From the NCBI RefSeq assembly GCF_038007305.1, contig NZ_JBBOWV010000001.1:563501-627500 (forward strand): 64,000 nt of DNA. Direction: 5' to 3'. The translations under genes and the position numbers were made by a program. Below are positions 8,640-17,300 of this stretch, in pieces. The DNA comes from Solibacillus sp. FSL W7-1436. GTDB lineage: Bacteria; Bacillota; Bacilli; Bacillales_A; Planococcaceae. The notes under the pieces were generated by a model. It was not told where the DNA came from. It was given only the letters and a program-made list of their open reading frames with translations, and ran no database searches. The stretch's first letter is position 1, and every line of letters begins with the position of its first letter.

Positions 8640-10103
8640 TTAATAAGTCGTAACTTTGACCGCTTTTTGAGCGGCGTAAATCCAGCGCTGCCACCAGGAC
8701 AGATTATCCTGATATTCTTCCACACCTACAGTGTAGAGTGCATCTTCATTTTCCCAAAGTCGCTTGAAATATTGTTCCATATCCAAGACGAGCGCACTAT
8801 CATTCGGAGCGAGAATGCGGACGTTATTTTCCAGATTGTAATCATCCAATGTTCGCTCCGTATAGTTGGAAGAACCGCTTGAAATGATGGTTTGTTCCGG
8901 TGTTTGAATCCAGATGGCTTTTGTATGGTATTGACCGACTACGGTATTGTACCAGCGAATGTTGATTTGTTCATCTGTATCTTCAAGCAGCTCATTCACG
9001 ACCGGTCGATTCGGCAGACCGGACTTTTCCTGGCCAAATGAGTTTTCATTTGGATCTAGAATCATATTCACCTGCACACCACGGTTTACGGCATCTGTTA
9101 GAGCATTGACTATTCCGCGCTGGGCAACAAAGAACATACCAACCCAAATTTCATCTCCCTCTTTTGTCGCCTCCAGATCTTCAAGCAAGGCATCCAAAAT
9201 TTTCTTCTCGGTCAAATACTGTACAGCATACTGGCTGTCCTCTTGCTGAGGTATATCCGCCCTCGGCAATTCCGGGCCATCCGACATGAGCGACACCGCT
9301 TCTTCTGTCTCCAGAATATCGTTTATGACAGGTCCCGTTACTTTCAACGCAAGATTTCCGTGGAAGCCACTTGCATCATGCGGGTTTGATGATGTGATGA
9401 TCGCTTCCTTTTCCGAAATGGCCGCTTTACGGTGGTTGGCCTTCACATTGAGCAGTTCCAAATAGGAGGATGCGGTCATTTTTGGTGCTTTGCTCGACAT
9501 GGCATTGGCAATCCATCCTTCCCCTTCACGGGCAAACCATTGGAAAAATAACCGGTATAAGCCCGAATAAATCGGCGTGGAATCCCTTAGCGGCTCTAAA
9601 TCGGTGTAGACAATTTCCACCCCGGCTTCGCGCATCTTCTTGAACCACGGCGTTTCATAGGAACCATAGCCCTTATTTAACGGATCGGTAATGAAAATAA
9701 CCGGCATATCCGGATTGTTTTTCTTTTTCTCGGCTAGCCTGTCAGAAAGGCTGTCCGCGATTGGCGGGAAATCTTCCTCTTCATCGAAATACCCATCCAT
9801 CAAAAAGAAATCCACCACGACAAACTGCTCGGCTTCATCAATCAATGTATAAACTTCATCAAATATATGATTCTCATGTTTCCGGTTCGTTCCATCCTGG
9901 TCTTGCGCATAAGTTAAATCCGTAATCATTTCAATATCGTCTGTTCGATGCAGCTCTCCTTCATAGGAAATACCTTTCGGCAACGGTTTATACGTATGCC
10001 ATAGCATGACCCCTATATATAGCAAAATCAAAAGAAGTATAAGAACGCTTATCACTTTTCTTCTGCGGCTCCAGCTGTTCCATTTCTTCTGAACTTTTTC
10101 CAT
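8640..10103 (-). CDS. Phospholipase D-like membrane-anchored protein
   Basis: About 487 aa with one N-terminal membrane helix (VISVLILLLILLYIGVMLW) and two PLD-type half-sites. The first is NHRKAAISEKEAIITSSNPHD and the second YHTKAIWIQ...SGSSNYTERTLDDYN, each with the HxK of the HKD motif. It may hydrolyse or transfer phosphodiester groups, as in phospholipase D or cardiolipin synthase, but the substrate is unknown. The ATG at 10103 follows GGGGGAATTAC; a longer open frame to 10229 has no ribosome site. Its stop codon lies one base from the terminator arm left by the IS3 insertion. Confidence 0.8.
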   Translation of the reverse strand: MEKVQKKWNSWSRRRKVISVLILLLILLYIGVMLWHTYKPLPKGISYEGELHRTDDIEMITDLTYAQDQDGTNRKHENHIFDEVYTLIDEAEQFVVVDFFLMDGYFDEEEDFPPIADSLSDRLAEKKKNNPDMPVIFITDPLNKGYGSYETPWFKKMREAGVEIVYTDLEPLRDSTPIYSGLYRLFFQWFAREGEGWIANAMSSKAPKMTASSYLELLNVKANHRKAAISEKEAIITSSNPHDASGFHGNLALKVTGPVINDILETEEAVSLMSDGPELPRADIPQQEDSQYAVQYLTEKKILDALLEDLEATKEGDEIWVGMFFVAQRGIVNALTDAVNRGVQVNMILDPNENSFGQEKSGLPNRPVVNELLEDTDEQINIRWYNTVVGQYHTKAIWIQTPEQTIISSGSSNYTERTLDDYNLENNVRILAPNDSALVLDMEQYFKRLWENEDALYTVGVEEYQDNLSWWQRWIYAAQKAVKVTTY

Positions 10104-10256
10104 TGTAATTCCCCCAATACTCTTGTACTTCAAGTTCCCGCGAACAGGCAAAGCTAAACAGCGCTTGCTTGCATAAGGGGGTGGGAATTTGCGGTATGAA
10201 TTTAAATTTGGAATAGGAGAAACACTCATCCGATTTAGAATTCATTCCCATCAAAA

Positions 10257-10290
10257 AAGACAAACGTTGCTGTAGCAGCGTTTGTCTTTT
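10257..10290 (-). terminator. Terminator after the 40-aa peptide gene
   Basis: AAAAGACAAACG pairs perfectly with CGTTTGTCTTTT around TTGCTGTAGCAG. It is symmetrical and could act both ways. The loop-proximal AAACG/CGTT core recurs in terminators at 14881, 17225 and 20244. Confidence 0.8.
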
Positions 10291-10314
10291 AGAGTACAAC
10301 TGTTGAGACATCGT

Positions 10315-10437
10315 TCACGATTTGCCCTCTAAATCTTCAATTCTTTTTTCAAGTTCTTTTACTTTATTGCTATTCGTCAAAGCTGTAGTAAAAGCAATAA
10401 TCCCAAAAATAAATCCCATAGTTCCGAAAACTTCCAC
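10315..10437 (-). CDS. Small membrane/coiled-coil peptide, 40 aa
   Basis: A GTG start at 10437 sits behind AGGAGGGATTAG. The product (VEVFGTMGFIFGIIAFTTAL, then NSNKVKELEKRIEDLEGKS) has one short hydrophobic helix followed by a charged amphipathic helix. A terminator lies 25 bases after the stop. I do not recognise the family; the good ribosome site and the terminator support a real gene. Confidence 0.6.
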   Translation of the reverse strand: MEVFGTMGFIFGIIAFTTALTNSNKVKELEKRIEDLEGKS

Positions 10438-10596
10438 CTAATCCCTCCTATTTTATAATGTGAAGATATACCTCTAAATTTATATTATTCCGCAACACTT
10501 CTGCCAAATTTGTTCAATAATGCAACTTAAACTTATTGTACTATAAAATGGATATCATTCATCATAAAGGCGATGAACGATTTTATTTTAATTACA

Positions 10597-10649
10597 TAAG
10601 CATTTACTTATATTTAAAGGGATGATACATTAAATAAGTAAATGCTTAT
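10597..10649. promoter_or_regulatory. ArsR operator region
   Basis: The 16-mer ATAAGCATTTACTTAT at 10597-10612 and its exact reverse complement at 10634-10649 flank a 21-base spacer just before arsR. ArsR/SmtB repressors bind such dyads over their own promoter and release on arsenite or antimonite. Confidence 0.75.
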
Positions 10650-10671
10650 ATAACGGATTGGAGAGGTCGCT

Positions 10672-10971
10672 TTGGATTTATTAGAAACACAATTAAAGGC
10701 ATTAGCAGATAAAAATCGCCTTACGCTCTTGGCTTGTATGAAAAAAGGTGAAGTATGCGTTTGTGATTTTGTTGAAGTACTTGGCATTTCACAGCCTGCT
10801 GTGAGTCAACAGTTAAAAAAGTTAAAAGATGCGGGCATCATTTTAGAAAGAAAAAAAGGTACGTGGAAATATTACCGAATTGCAGAACAGCTTTCCCCTA
10901 TTGTAGAAGCTGTAATTAGCGAATTACAAGCTGATGATGGGTGTAATTGTGGAGGAAATTCATGTTCTTAA
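10672..10971 (+). CDS. arsR: ArsR-family arsenic-responsive repressor
   Basis: A 99-aa winged-helix protein with the sensor motif [12 protein letters not shown] in the recognition-helix region and the [19 protein letters not shown]. Two cysteines in CVCD are the classical As(III) ligands; the tail CNCGGNSCS adds three more, possibly for further metal contact. A TTG start follows GGAGAGG. The stop codon overlaps the arsB start by ten bases, so the operon is translationally coupled. Confidence 0.9.
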   Translation: MDLLETQLKALADKNRLTLLACMKKGEVCVCDFVEVLGISQPAVSQQLKKLKDAGIILERKKGTWKYYRIAEQLSPIVEAVISELQADDGCNCGGNSCS

Positions 10972-12251
10972 TAGCAAGCATTCTCTTTATCACAACATTA
11001 ATTTTCGTAATTTGGCAACCAAAGGGACTGAATATTGGATGGTCTGCCATGGCTGGCGCTGTCATCGCCTTACTTGTGGGGATTGTGGATTTCTCTGATG
11101 TTGGAACTGTCATCAACATTACCTGGAATGCAACCCTCTCATTTATTGCCATTATTTTAATCTCACTAATTTTAGATGAAATTGGTTTATTTGAATGGGC
11201 TGCCTTGCATATGGCGCGTGCTGCAAAAGGTAGCGGTATCAAAATGTTTGTATACGTTAGTTTACTCGGTGCTATTGTCGCTGCATTGTTTGCCAACGAT
11301 GGAGCTGCTCTGATTTTGACTCCGATCGTCTTAGCGATGGTTCGTAACTTACAATTCAGTGAGAAAATGATTTTCCCATTCATTATGGCAAGTGGTTTTA
11401 TTGCTGACACAACGAGCTTACCATTTGTCGTTAGTAATTTAGTAAATATTGTCTCTGCGGACTTCTTTAACATAGGCTTTGTCGAATATGCATCACGTAT
11501 GTTTATTCCTAACTTATTCTCACTTGTGGCAACCATAGTTGTGCTACTCCTGTATTTTAACAAGTCGATTCCACGCGCATATGACGAAGCAATGCTAAAA
11601 GAACCATGTCTTGCCATCAATGACATGAAACTATTTAAGTTATCTTGGTTCATACTAGGAATATTAGTGATTGGTTATTTTTCAAGCGAATGGATTGGCG
11701 TACCCGTTTCACTCGTTGCCGGGGTAATTGCAATCTTCTTCTTAGTAATGGCACGTCAAAGTAAAGCTGTTGATACAAAAGCTGTTGTGAAAGGTGCGCC
11801 TTGGAATATTGTTTTCTTCTCAATTGGTATGTATGTTGTCGTTTACGGCTTAGGGAACGCAGGTTTGACATCTGTACTTGCTCAACTTATTGAATGGACA
11901 GCAGACCAAGGTTTATTTGCCGCTACAGTTGGTATGGGCTTTATTGCAGCATTTCTATCATCTGTTATGAATAATATGCCGACTGTGATGGTCAATGCTT
12001 TAGCAATTGCTGAAACGACTACCAATGGCACATTACGAGAAGCACTTATTTATGCAAATGTTATTGGTTCGGACCTTGGACCAAAAATTACGCCAATCGG
12101 ATCTCTTGCGACTCTTGTGTGGCTTTATGTACTTTCAGGGAAAGGCATTAAAATTTCCTGGGGTACCTATTTCAGGACAGGGATTATATTAACGATACCC
12201 ATTTTACTGTTTACTTTATTCGGTCTTTATATCACACTAGCTATTTTTTAA
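10962..12251 (+). CDS. arsB: Arsenite efflux permease ArsB
   Basis: A protein of about 429 aa with roughly twelve membrane helices. It matches the ArsB/ion-transporter family: [52 protein letters not shown] and [19 protein letters not shown]. It exports arsenite or antimonite across the membrane. I chose the ATG at 10962 behind GGAGG rather than the GTG at 10947. The gene overlaps arsR and is followed 20 bases later by arsC. Confidence 0.92.
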   Translation: MFLIASILFITTLIFVIWQPKGLNIGWSAMAGAVIALLVGIVDFSDVGTVINITWNATLSFIAIILISLILDEIGLFEWAALHMARAAKGSGIKMFVYVSLLGAIVAALFANDGAALILTPIVLAMVRNLQFSEKMIFPFIMASGFIADTTSLPFVVSNLVNIVSADFFNIGFVEYASRMFIPNLFSLVATIVVLLLYFNKSIPRAYDEAMLKEPCLAINDMKLFKLSWFILGILVIGYFSSEWIGVPVSLVAGVIAIFFLVMARQSKAVDTKAVVKGAPWNIVFFSIGMYVVVYGLGNAGLTSVLAQLIEWTADQGLFAATVGMGFIAAFLSSVMNNMPTVMVNALAIAETTTNGTLREALIYANVIGSDLGPKITPIGSLATLVWLYVLSGKGIKISWGTYFRTGIILTIPILLFTLFGLYITLAIF

Positions 12252-12271
12252 TGAATGGAGCTTAATTTAAT

Positions 12272-12688
12272 ATGAAAAAAAACACGTTATATTTCTTATG
12301 TACCGGCAACTCATGCCGTTCACAAATGGCTGAAGGGTTTGCCAAAAAGTATTTACCAGATTGGAACATCAAAAGTGCTGGGATTGAAGCACATGGATTA
12401 AATCCGAACGCTGTCAGAGCAATGGCTGAAAAAGATGTTGATATTTCAAAGCAAACTTCGGATATCATTGACCAAGACATTTTAAGTAACGCAACACTAG
12501 TTGTGACTCTGTGCGGTGATGCAGCCGACAAATGCCCAGTTACACCACCGCATGTAAAACGTGAACATTGGGGATTCGATGATCCAGCAAAAGCGAGTGG
12601 AACTGAAGAAGAAAAATGGCTTGTATTTCAAACAGTGCGCGATGCGATTGAAACAAAAATTCAATTGTTTGCTAGTGACCAAAACTGA
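12272..12688 (+). CDS. arsC: Thioredoxin-coupled arsenate reductase ArsC
   Basis: A 138-aa low-molecular-weight-phosphatase-fold reductase. The P-loop CTGNSCR gives Cys10 and Cys15, and [10 protein letters not shown] supplies the two cysteines used for disulfide relay (about 82 and 89). It converts arsenate to arsenite for export by ArsB. Its last base overlaps the ATG of the next small gene. Confidence 0.93.
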   Translation: MKKNTLYFLCTGNSCRSQMAEGFAKKYLPDWNIKSAGIEAHGLNPNAVRAMAEKDVDISKQTSDIIDQDILSNATLVVTLCGDAADKCPVTPPHVKREHWGFDDPAKASGTEEEKWLVFQTVRDAIETKIQLFASDQN

Positions 12689-12888
12689 TGCGTATACACA
12701 AATCGGGCGATAAATCAGTCGAATTTTTCACAGCTTATATGCAACTCGTTTTACAAGCTAACATCACTTCTGTGGAACATCTTGAAAAATACATGGTCCA
12801 ACACTTTTTTCAAAATGATATCTCCTCACTCGGTAGTATTACACTTGCTAATTTTAAACAAGCACTTCAAATCATTTATAAGAAATGA
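12688..12888 (+). CDS. Small protein in the ars operon, unknown function
   Basis: A 66-aa protein, mostly helical by appearance (VEFFTAYMQLVLQANITSVE, HLEKYMVQHFFQNDI). Its ATG overlaps the arsC stop as TGATG, so it is almost certainly translated with arsC. It has no cysteine pair or known arsenic-binding motif and I do not recognise it. Confidence 0.55.
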   Translation: MRIHKSGDKSVEFFTAYMQLVLQANITSVEHLEKYMVQHFFQNDISSLGSITLANFKQALQIIYKK

Positions 12889-12989
12889 GGGGGAAATGGA
12901 ATTCAAATAATGCAACCTCTAGCCGATTAATCCTCATTGATCAGCAATTGCAGTATTACCCGTTTGCATTTCCGTATAAACACGTACCA

Positions 12990-13064
12990 ATCGAGTAGGA
13001 GGGAGTGATTAACTCCCGACCTCTCACACCACCGTACGTACGGATCCGTATACGGCGGTTCAAT
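12990..13064 (-). ncRNA. Group II intron domains V and VI
   Basis: After the maturase stop the minus strand reads TTGAACCGCCGTATACGG, a tetraloop-like turn and CCGTACGTACGGTGG, forming the domain V stem. Then GGGAGTTAATCACTCCC forms domain VI, followed by the 3' end CCTACTCGAT with a candidate branch-point A. Confidence 0.75.
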
Positions 13065-14329
13065 TAAGATGAATAACGCAAAGTTTCATAACGAACTTGC
13101 AGACTTTTCAGCCCTTGGCTTTCCCAATAGGAATTGCCGAGGGTTCTGTGTAATATGGGGCTTTTAGAAATGCGCCAGTACCCTTTTCGGGTGTTTCCCC
13201 ATTCGTATGCTTTCCCATAAGGTACTTTTAAACGAATAAGATTTCTGACTCTTGTTCGGGGGTTCTTCCAATTCTTCCATAGACACATACGTAATCTTCG
13301 TTTAATCCATCCATCTAATGCTTTAAATATTGAAGGAGTATCCGCTAAAGCGAAATATCCACACCACCCTATCAGATATTGGTTCAACTTTTCAATTCGG
13401 TATTCTATGGAATAAGGCATCTTTCTTGAGGTAATTTCTCGTATTTTCTTCTTCATTCGTACGAGACTTAATTTCGCAATGCGAACTTTCGGTTCTTTAT
13501 GATTCGTAAAACTAAAACCTAGGAATTTACGATTCCATGGACGGTCTACTGCTGATTTCTTTTCATTTACTTTTAAACGAAGTTTACCCTCGATGAATCG
13601 CTGTACACTTGCCATCACCCGTAATCCAGCACGTTCGGTTTTCACATAAATATTGCAATCATCTGCGTAGCGAACGAATTTATGTCCTCGTTTCTCTAGC
13701 TCTTTATCGAGTTCATCTAAGACGATATTAGAAAGTAGCGGACTTAAAGGACCACCTTGAGGGGTCCCTTCTTCTGTACTTGAAATTACTCCATTAATCA
13801 TGACACCCGCTTGGAGATATTTACGAATAAGTTTTAATAACGGTTTATCTGAAATTCGTTTTGCTAATGTTCCCATTAGGCGGTCATGATTAACCTTATC
13901 AAAGAATTTCTCTAAATCCATATCAATTACCCATCGGTATCCCTCTTTTAAATAGCCTTTTGCCTTCCTCACCGCATCATGAGCACTCCGATTTGGACGG
14001 AATCCATAGCTGTGGTCCGAAAATGTTGGGTCATATTCTTTTGATAAAATCTGCGAGATGGCTTGCTGAATCAAACGGTCCGTCACGGTTGGTATTCCTA
14101 ATAGACGCACACCGCCGTCTGGTTTCGGGATTTCGACACGACGGACTGGTTGCGGTTCGTAGGTACCATTCAAAATCTGCGATTTTATGGTTTCCCAATT
14201 TTCGAGGATGTGCTGTCGTAAGGTTTGTACGGGCATCATGTCTACTCCATGGCTTCCTTTATTCGCTTCTACTCGCTTTAATGCTTGTATCATGTTTTGC
14301 CGTTCCAAAATTTGATTCAACATCACCAT
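13064..14329 (-). CDS. ltrA: Group II intron reverse transcriptase/maturase
   Basis: A 421-aa protein. The reverse transcriptase domain (about 50-290) has IPKPDGGVRLLGIPTVTDRL, YGFRPNRSAHDAV, GTPQGGPLSPLLSNIVLDEL and the catalytic YADD. The maturase X domain (about 310-400) includes LNQYLIGWCGYFALADTPS and RLRMCLWKNWKNP. There is no HNH endonuclease domain, as expected for class C. It helps splice the intron RNA and copy it into DNA. The frame is intact. Confidence 0.93.
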   Translation of the reverse strand: MVMLNQILERQNMIQALKRVEANKGSHGVDMMPVQTLRQHILENWETIKSQILNGTYEPQPVRRVEIPKPDGGVRLLGIPTVTDRLIQQAISQILSKEYDPTFSDHSYGFRPNRSAHDAVRKAKGYLKEGYRWVIDMDLEKFFDKVNHDRLMGTLAKRISDKPLLKLIRKYLQAGVMINGVISSTEEGTPQGGPLSPLLSNIVLDELDKELEKRGHKFVRYADDCNIYVKTERAGLRVMASVQRFIEGKLRLKVNEKKSAVDRPWNRKFLGFSFTNHKEPKVRIAKLSLVRMKKKIREITSRKMPYSIEYRIEKLNQYLIGWCGYFALADTPSIFKALDGWIKRRLRMCLWKNWKNPRTRVRNLIRLKVPYGKAYEWGNTRKGYWRISKSPILHRTLGNSYWESQGLKSLQVRYETLRYSS

Positions 14330-14880
14330 TTTGTTCCTTTCCGTGAATAGCTGTTCTTCTCTTGCCCAACTGGACTACACCCTCCGCAAATACCCTCGTG
14401 GGATTCACCACTACTTTCTAAGCGTGAGGTTTCTCCTGTTTTCTGTGTTCATCCGTCCAGGTTGGAAAGCCAAGGGCTATTCTCTCTTAATTGTTCAGTC
14501 CTTCCAAGTAATTCTAGACTTACTTGTACTATGACCTCTGCTGACTTCTGACAGTTCAGCTACTTGTCACCAAGTAGGTTATGAAGGGTACTTCACATTC
14601 CTGTCAGACCTCCCCGGGTAAGCGTACGCACTTTCACACCATCTATCCGCCTCATTTACTAAATATGACCTTCGACAGAAGGGACTTTGTTTTGTTATGC
14701 AAACTCATCCAATCACACCTAGCCTTCTATGAGATTCGTGTTCCTCGGACCGGTGTTTTGCCTCCAGCTTCCTTCAGATTCCGCGTCACCACGGACACCC
14801 TTGCTCTTGGCTAACCTCTACTTCTGTCTTCGGGGTTCGGGACTTGCACCCTATAGTTCGTACGCATGCCGGGCGCACAT

Positions 14881-14922
14881 AAAAACCGGTAAACGCTGCT
14901 ACAACAACGTTACCGGTTTTAT
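14881..14922 (-). terminator. Terminator hairpin used as group II intron target
   Basis: On the minus strand AAAACCGGTAACG pairs with CGTTTACCGGTTTT around a short loop, directly followed by the intron 5' end. It would end transcription from the 14933-15236 gene. Its AACGTT-type core matches the terminators at 17225 and 20244. Confidence 0.8.
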
Positions 14923-14932
14923 TAAGGGAGAT

Positions 14933-15236
14933 TTAAATATTTAAATAGCTAAAAATAAGCGGTAACGAAAGTAAAATTGCTGAAAGAGTTATAAGGGTTA
15001 ATGAAATACCTTTTGATAACTTTTCTTTATCTTTTCGCTCATCCCATCCGTTAAATTGATATTTGTTTCGATATAATACATACATAAAAATAAAAATTGC
15101 AATTAAACTAATCCAACTATATTTTTCAGCACCTGTATCTATATTTATATAGATATTTTTAAAAATAGCCCCTACGATCACAATCGGAACTACAAAAAAT
15201 GAAGAAAATCCTAAAAAGTTTTAATAAGAATCCCAT
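14933..15236 (-). pseudogene. Small membrane protein, probable frameshift near the start
   Basis: An 82-aa open frame encodes two hydrophobic helices around a charged loop (RNKYQFNGWDERKDKEKLSK). In the same frame upstream of its GTG lie residues NFLGFSSFFVVPIVIVGAIF, a likely third helix, but a stop precedes them. A plausible true start (MGFLL, ATG at 15236) is in another frame, and changing an A run near 15219 by one base would join the two. It may therefore be a broken three-helix protein of about 100 aa. The family is unknown. Confidence 0.5.
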
Positions 15237-15332
15237 TTAGCTCACCTGCTTTTCAGATAACATTACCATAAAACTACCAAAATTTCTTTCACCGTTATTA
15301 GGATACTTTATGTATGGTATATAGTTGAGTGA

Positions 15333-15779
15333 CTAATTAGATACACCATCAAATTTGTAGCTATCCACAATTTTAGATAGTTCAAGTCTATCTAATTCCA
15401 ACCAATTATTCGCTAATAACGTATTCTTGTTTACATTTATTTCTGCAACGGTTTTGTTTGATTCGAATGTGACAATGTAAATAGAAACATCCTTTACTTC
15501 ATCTAAATGTTTCTCAGAATATTTCTTTACAGCTTCCAATATTGCTTTTACTTCAATAGTAAAATCATTTTCTACAGCTTCATTGCTCCATCTTTCGAAA
15601 TTGGGTGGCATCTTAACCTCTATATATAAGTTTCCCTCTTTAAAATCATTCACTGAAAACTTATAAAATATTTCACTATTTTTTTCTAAGTAAACTTGCA
15701 TTTTTTCTTCTTCATTATATACGCAAGCTGATAACAGTAATGCCGGTAATATTAAGAACAACATTATATACTTTTTCAT
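15333..15779 (-). CDS. Lipoprotein of unknown function
   Basis: A 148-aa protein with the signal peptide MKKYIMLFLILPALLLSAC and lipobox LSAC, so it should be lipid-anchored outside the membrane. The mature part has alternating strands and one helix (VEVKAILEAVKKYSEKHLDE-like). I do not recognise a family. It lies in a run of small minus-strand accessory genes. Confidence 0.7.
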   Translation of the reverse strand: MKKYIMLFLILPALLLSACVYNEEEKMQVYLEKNSEIFYKFSVNDFKEGNLYIEVKMPPNFERWSNEAVENDFTIEVKAILEAVKKYSEKHLDEVKDVSIYIVTFESNKTVAEINVNKNTLLANNWLELDRLELSKIVDSYKFDGVSN

Positions 15780-15950
15780 AGCTCCCCCCCTGATGAAACC
15801 AGTTTACAATTAAAACGTTAAAATGTAAAAATAAGGATTCGGGATACTATTTATACTTGGAGCACATTATATAGCTTGGTTTGCAAAATTCATAGCAAAA
15901 TCAATTTTTAAAATTAGACTAATAACAGCTATAAAATTTCGACCATCGCT

Positions 15951-15994
15951 AAAAAGACCCGAAAGTCGTAGTTTCCCACAGCATTCGCGTCTTT
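15951..15994 (-). terminator. Terminator after the Spo0E-like gene
   Basis: AAAAGACGCGAA on the minus strand pairs with TTCGGGTCTTTTT with one mismatch, 36 bases after the Spo0E-like stop. Confidence 0.6.
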
Positions 15995-16029
15995 TGGTTA
16001 CTTTATGTTATTAGGGATGCGAGCGATTG

Positions 16030-16209
16030 TTAAGCACTAACTTCATTGCTGAAAATGACAGTGTATTCATTTAGTAACTTATCTAATTTTTGGCTTAAAC
16101 TAACAGTCGTTGGATGGTTTAAACCATTTTCCATACCAGACTTAATCATAGCATTTCTAAGTGTTTCAACATTTTTTCGGATATTTACTTTTTCAAAAAT
16201 ATTATTCAT
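16030..16209 (-). CDS. Spo0E-family aspartyl-phosphate phosphatase-like protein
   Basis: A 59-aa protein starting MNNIFEKVNIRKNVETLRNA, followed by MIKSGMENGLNHPTTVSLSQ and KLDKLLNEYTVIF. This is the Spo0E pattern: two helices, with the signature SQ.LD.LL...Y. Family members dephosphorylate Spo0A~P and delay sporulation. AGGAGAG lies six bases before the ATG. Being so short, it is easily missed by gene callers. Its place among accessory genes suggests a mobile sporulation modulator. Confidence 0.75.
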   Translation of the reverse strand: MNNIFEKVNIRKNVETLRNAMIKSGMENGLNHPTTVSLSQKLDKLLNEYTVIFSNEVSA

Positions 16210-16362
16210 TGGGAATCTCTCCTCATTATTTATAATTTTTTATATTAACCAAATACAATAATTTACAAAGTGTTATATTATGTAAATACACAATGAAACG
16301 ATCTATTAAACCTATCTAAACCAAAAATATGGAAAAAATTTTAATTTGTAGTTTAGAAGCAC

Positions 16363-16411
16363 AATAAAAATACGTAAACATTCTCAAGTTAATGATTTAC
16401 GCATTTTTATT
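16363..16411. terminator. Symmetric terminator hairpin
   Basis: AATAAAAATACGTAAA pairs with TTTACGCATTTTTATT (one mismatch) around a 17-base loop. The A and T runs on both sides allow either direction. It lies between the 75-aa and Spo0E-like genes. Confidence 0.65.
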
Positions 16412-16541
16412 GGAATTCTATTTATCCATTTTTTATGTATATCCTGAAACTTTGTGAATAGGCGCGATGGTAGATTTCTGAAAAGAATCTGAATATAAGA
16501 GGATTGATCGATGGATTATTAAAGCAATGACGCCTATCAGT

Positions 16542-16769
16542 TTAATTTTTTATATCCTTCTTAGACTTTAAATTTAGTACTAACTCGTATCCAAAGGCTA
16601 CTAAAATTCCAGACCAAAAAATTATTCCTGAAGTCAGGGGCTCACTTTCCGATATTAAACCACAAATATAATTGATAAAAAGCAGCAACATATAAGTATA
16701 AAAGCCAAGCACTGCCCCACTTTTCCAATTACTTTGCTCATATTTAGACATCTTTTTGAAGAATTTCAT
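16542..16769 (-). CDS. Small two-helix membrane protein
   Basis: A 75-aa protein with two hydrophobic helices (VLGFYTYMLLLFINYICGLI and SGIIFWSGILVAFGYELVL) and lysine-rich ends. The start follows GGAGGGGAACC. No family is recognised; it belongs to the accessory island. Confidence 0.6.
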   Translation of the reverse strand: MKFFKKMSKYEQSNWKSGAVLGFYTYMLLLFINYICGLISESEPLTSGIIFWSGILVAFGYELVLNLKSKKDIKN

Positions 16770-17152
16770 GGTTCCCCTCCACTCTGTAGTCTTTAACTCT
16801 CATAATGGGCTTTAGCCATCCCACAACACTTAAATATAATACAATAACTTTATCGCAATAAACTAGGATAACTTGCCATAAATTACAGTTATGTAAAAAT
16901 TGCATCAAAAGCTGTAGATCGAAAGCTTTTTAATTGTTACTTAAGATGGAATTAAAAGGATATGAGGCTGGCTGAAATTTCTTTCCACACAGCCTCTCGT
17001 GGTCTTTTAATAAAGGTGGAGAAAAATGTAGGGAATGAATGTAGGGTTTCTTATTCAGTAAACGGGCCATATTGTGGAGTAAGAAAAGATTCTAATTAAT
17101 AACGGTAAGAGCTTTTCTATAAAAGTTTTATGCAAATTAAAGAACAAGCTTA
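16770..17152. other. Gene-free stretch with hairpins
   Basis: No convincing coding frame on either strand. GAGGCTG near 16962 pairs with CAGCCTC near 16990, a terminator-like hairpin. The rest looks like diverged, non-coding debris leading into the repeat module at 17153. Confidence 0.5.
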
Positions 17153-17300
17153 GCAAGTATAAACACCGTTCCATCAACGGTTTGCAACATCTGTATAAAA
17201 TGCTGCATAACCAAAGTTCATACTAAAAGGCACGAAACGTTGATTTAACAACGTTCGTGCCTTTTTAATGTGTCCCCAAACTTTCGTTTTGGAACGTTAT
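17153..17300 (-). repeat. Repeat module A: terminator plus palindromic box R2
   Basis: A 148-bp unit alignable by eye over its whole length with 20172-20318 (147 bp). Both start CAAGTATAAA, contain ATAAAAT and a GTTC block, then a terminator with an AAACGTT...AACGTT core, and end with a 25-base box differing at only two positions (CCAAACTTTC, G or A, TTT, T or G, GGAACGTTAT). Here the box overlaps the HAD gene: its TAA stop lies inside ATAACGTT. Confidence 0.8.
17225..17266 (-). terminator. Terminator of the HAD gene
   Basis: AAAAGGCACGAAACGTTG pairs with CAACGTTCGTGCCTTTTT with one bulge. It is part of repeat module A. Confidence 0.85.

Larger units (their letters stand above)
12990..14878 (-). 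mobile_element. Bacterial class C group II intron
   Basis: On the minus strand the intron begins GTGCGCCCGGCATGC (the GUGYG-type 5' end) at 14878 and ends CCTACTCGAT near 12990, about 1.89 kb. It encodes one reverse transcriptase-maturase. The 5' exon immediately upstream is a terminator hairpin (14881-14922), and insertion just 3' of a terminator is the hallmark of class C introns. The rejoined exons resemble the repeat modules at 17153 and 20172. The boundaries are read from consensus ends and could be off by a base. Confidence 0.85.

Noticed and set aside
10104-10311. N-terminal extension of the phospholipase-like protein and an overlapping 107-codon frame
   Set aside because: No ribosome site. 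The ATG at 10103 has GGGGGAATTAC and begins directly before the membrane anchor.
14581-14944. Two plus-strand frames of about 75 codons opposite the group II intron 5' part
   Set aside because: They lie antisense to ribozyme domains, have no ribosome sites and their peptides look random.
16046-16261. Plus-strand 71-codon frame
   Set aside because: It is the antisense shadow of the Spo0E-like gene, which has a ribosome site and a family signature.
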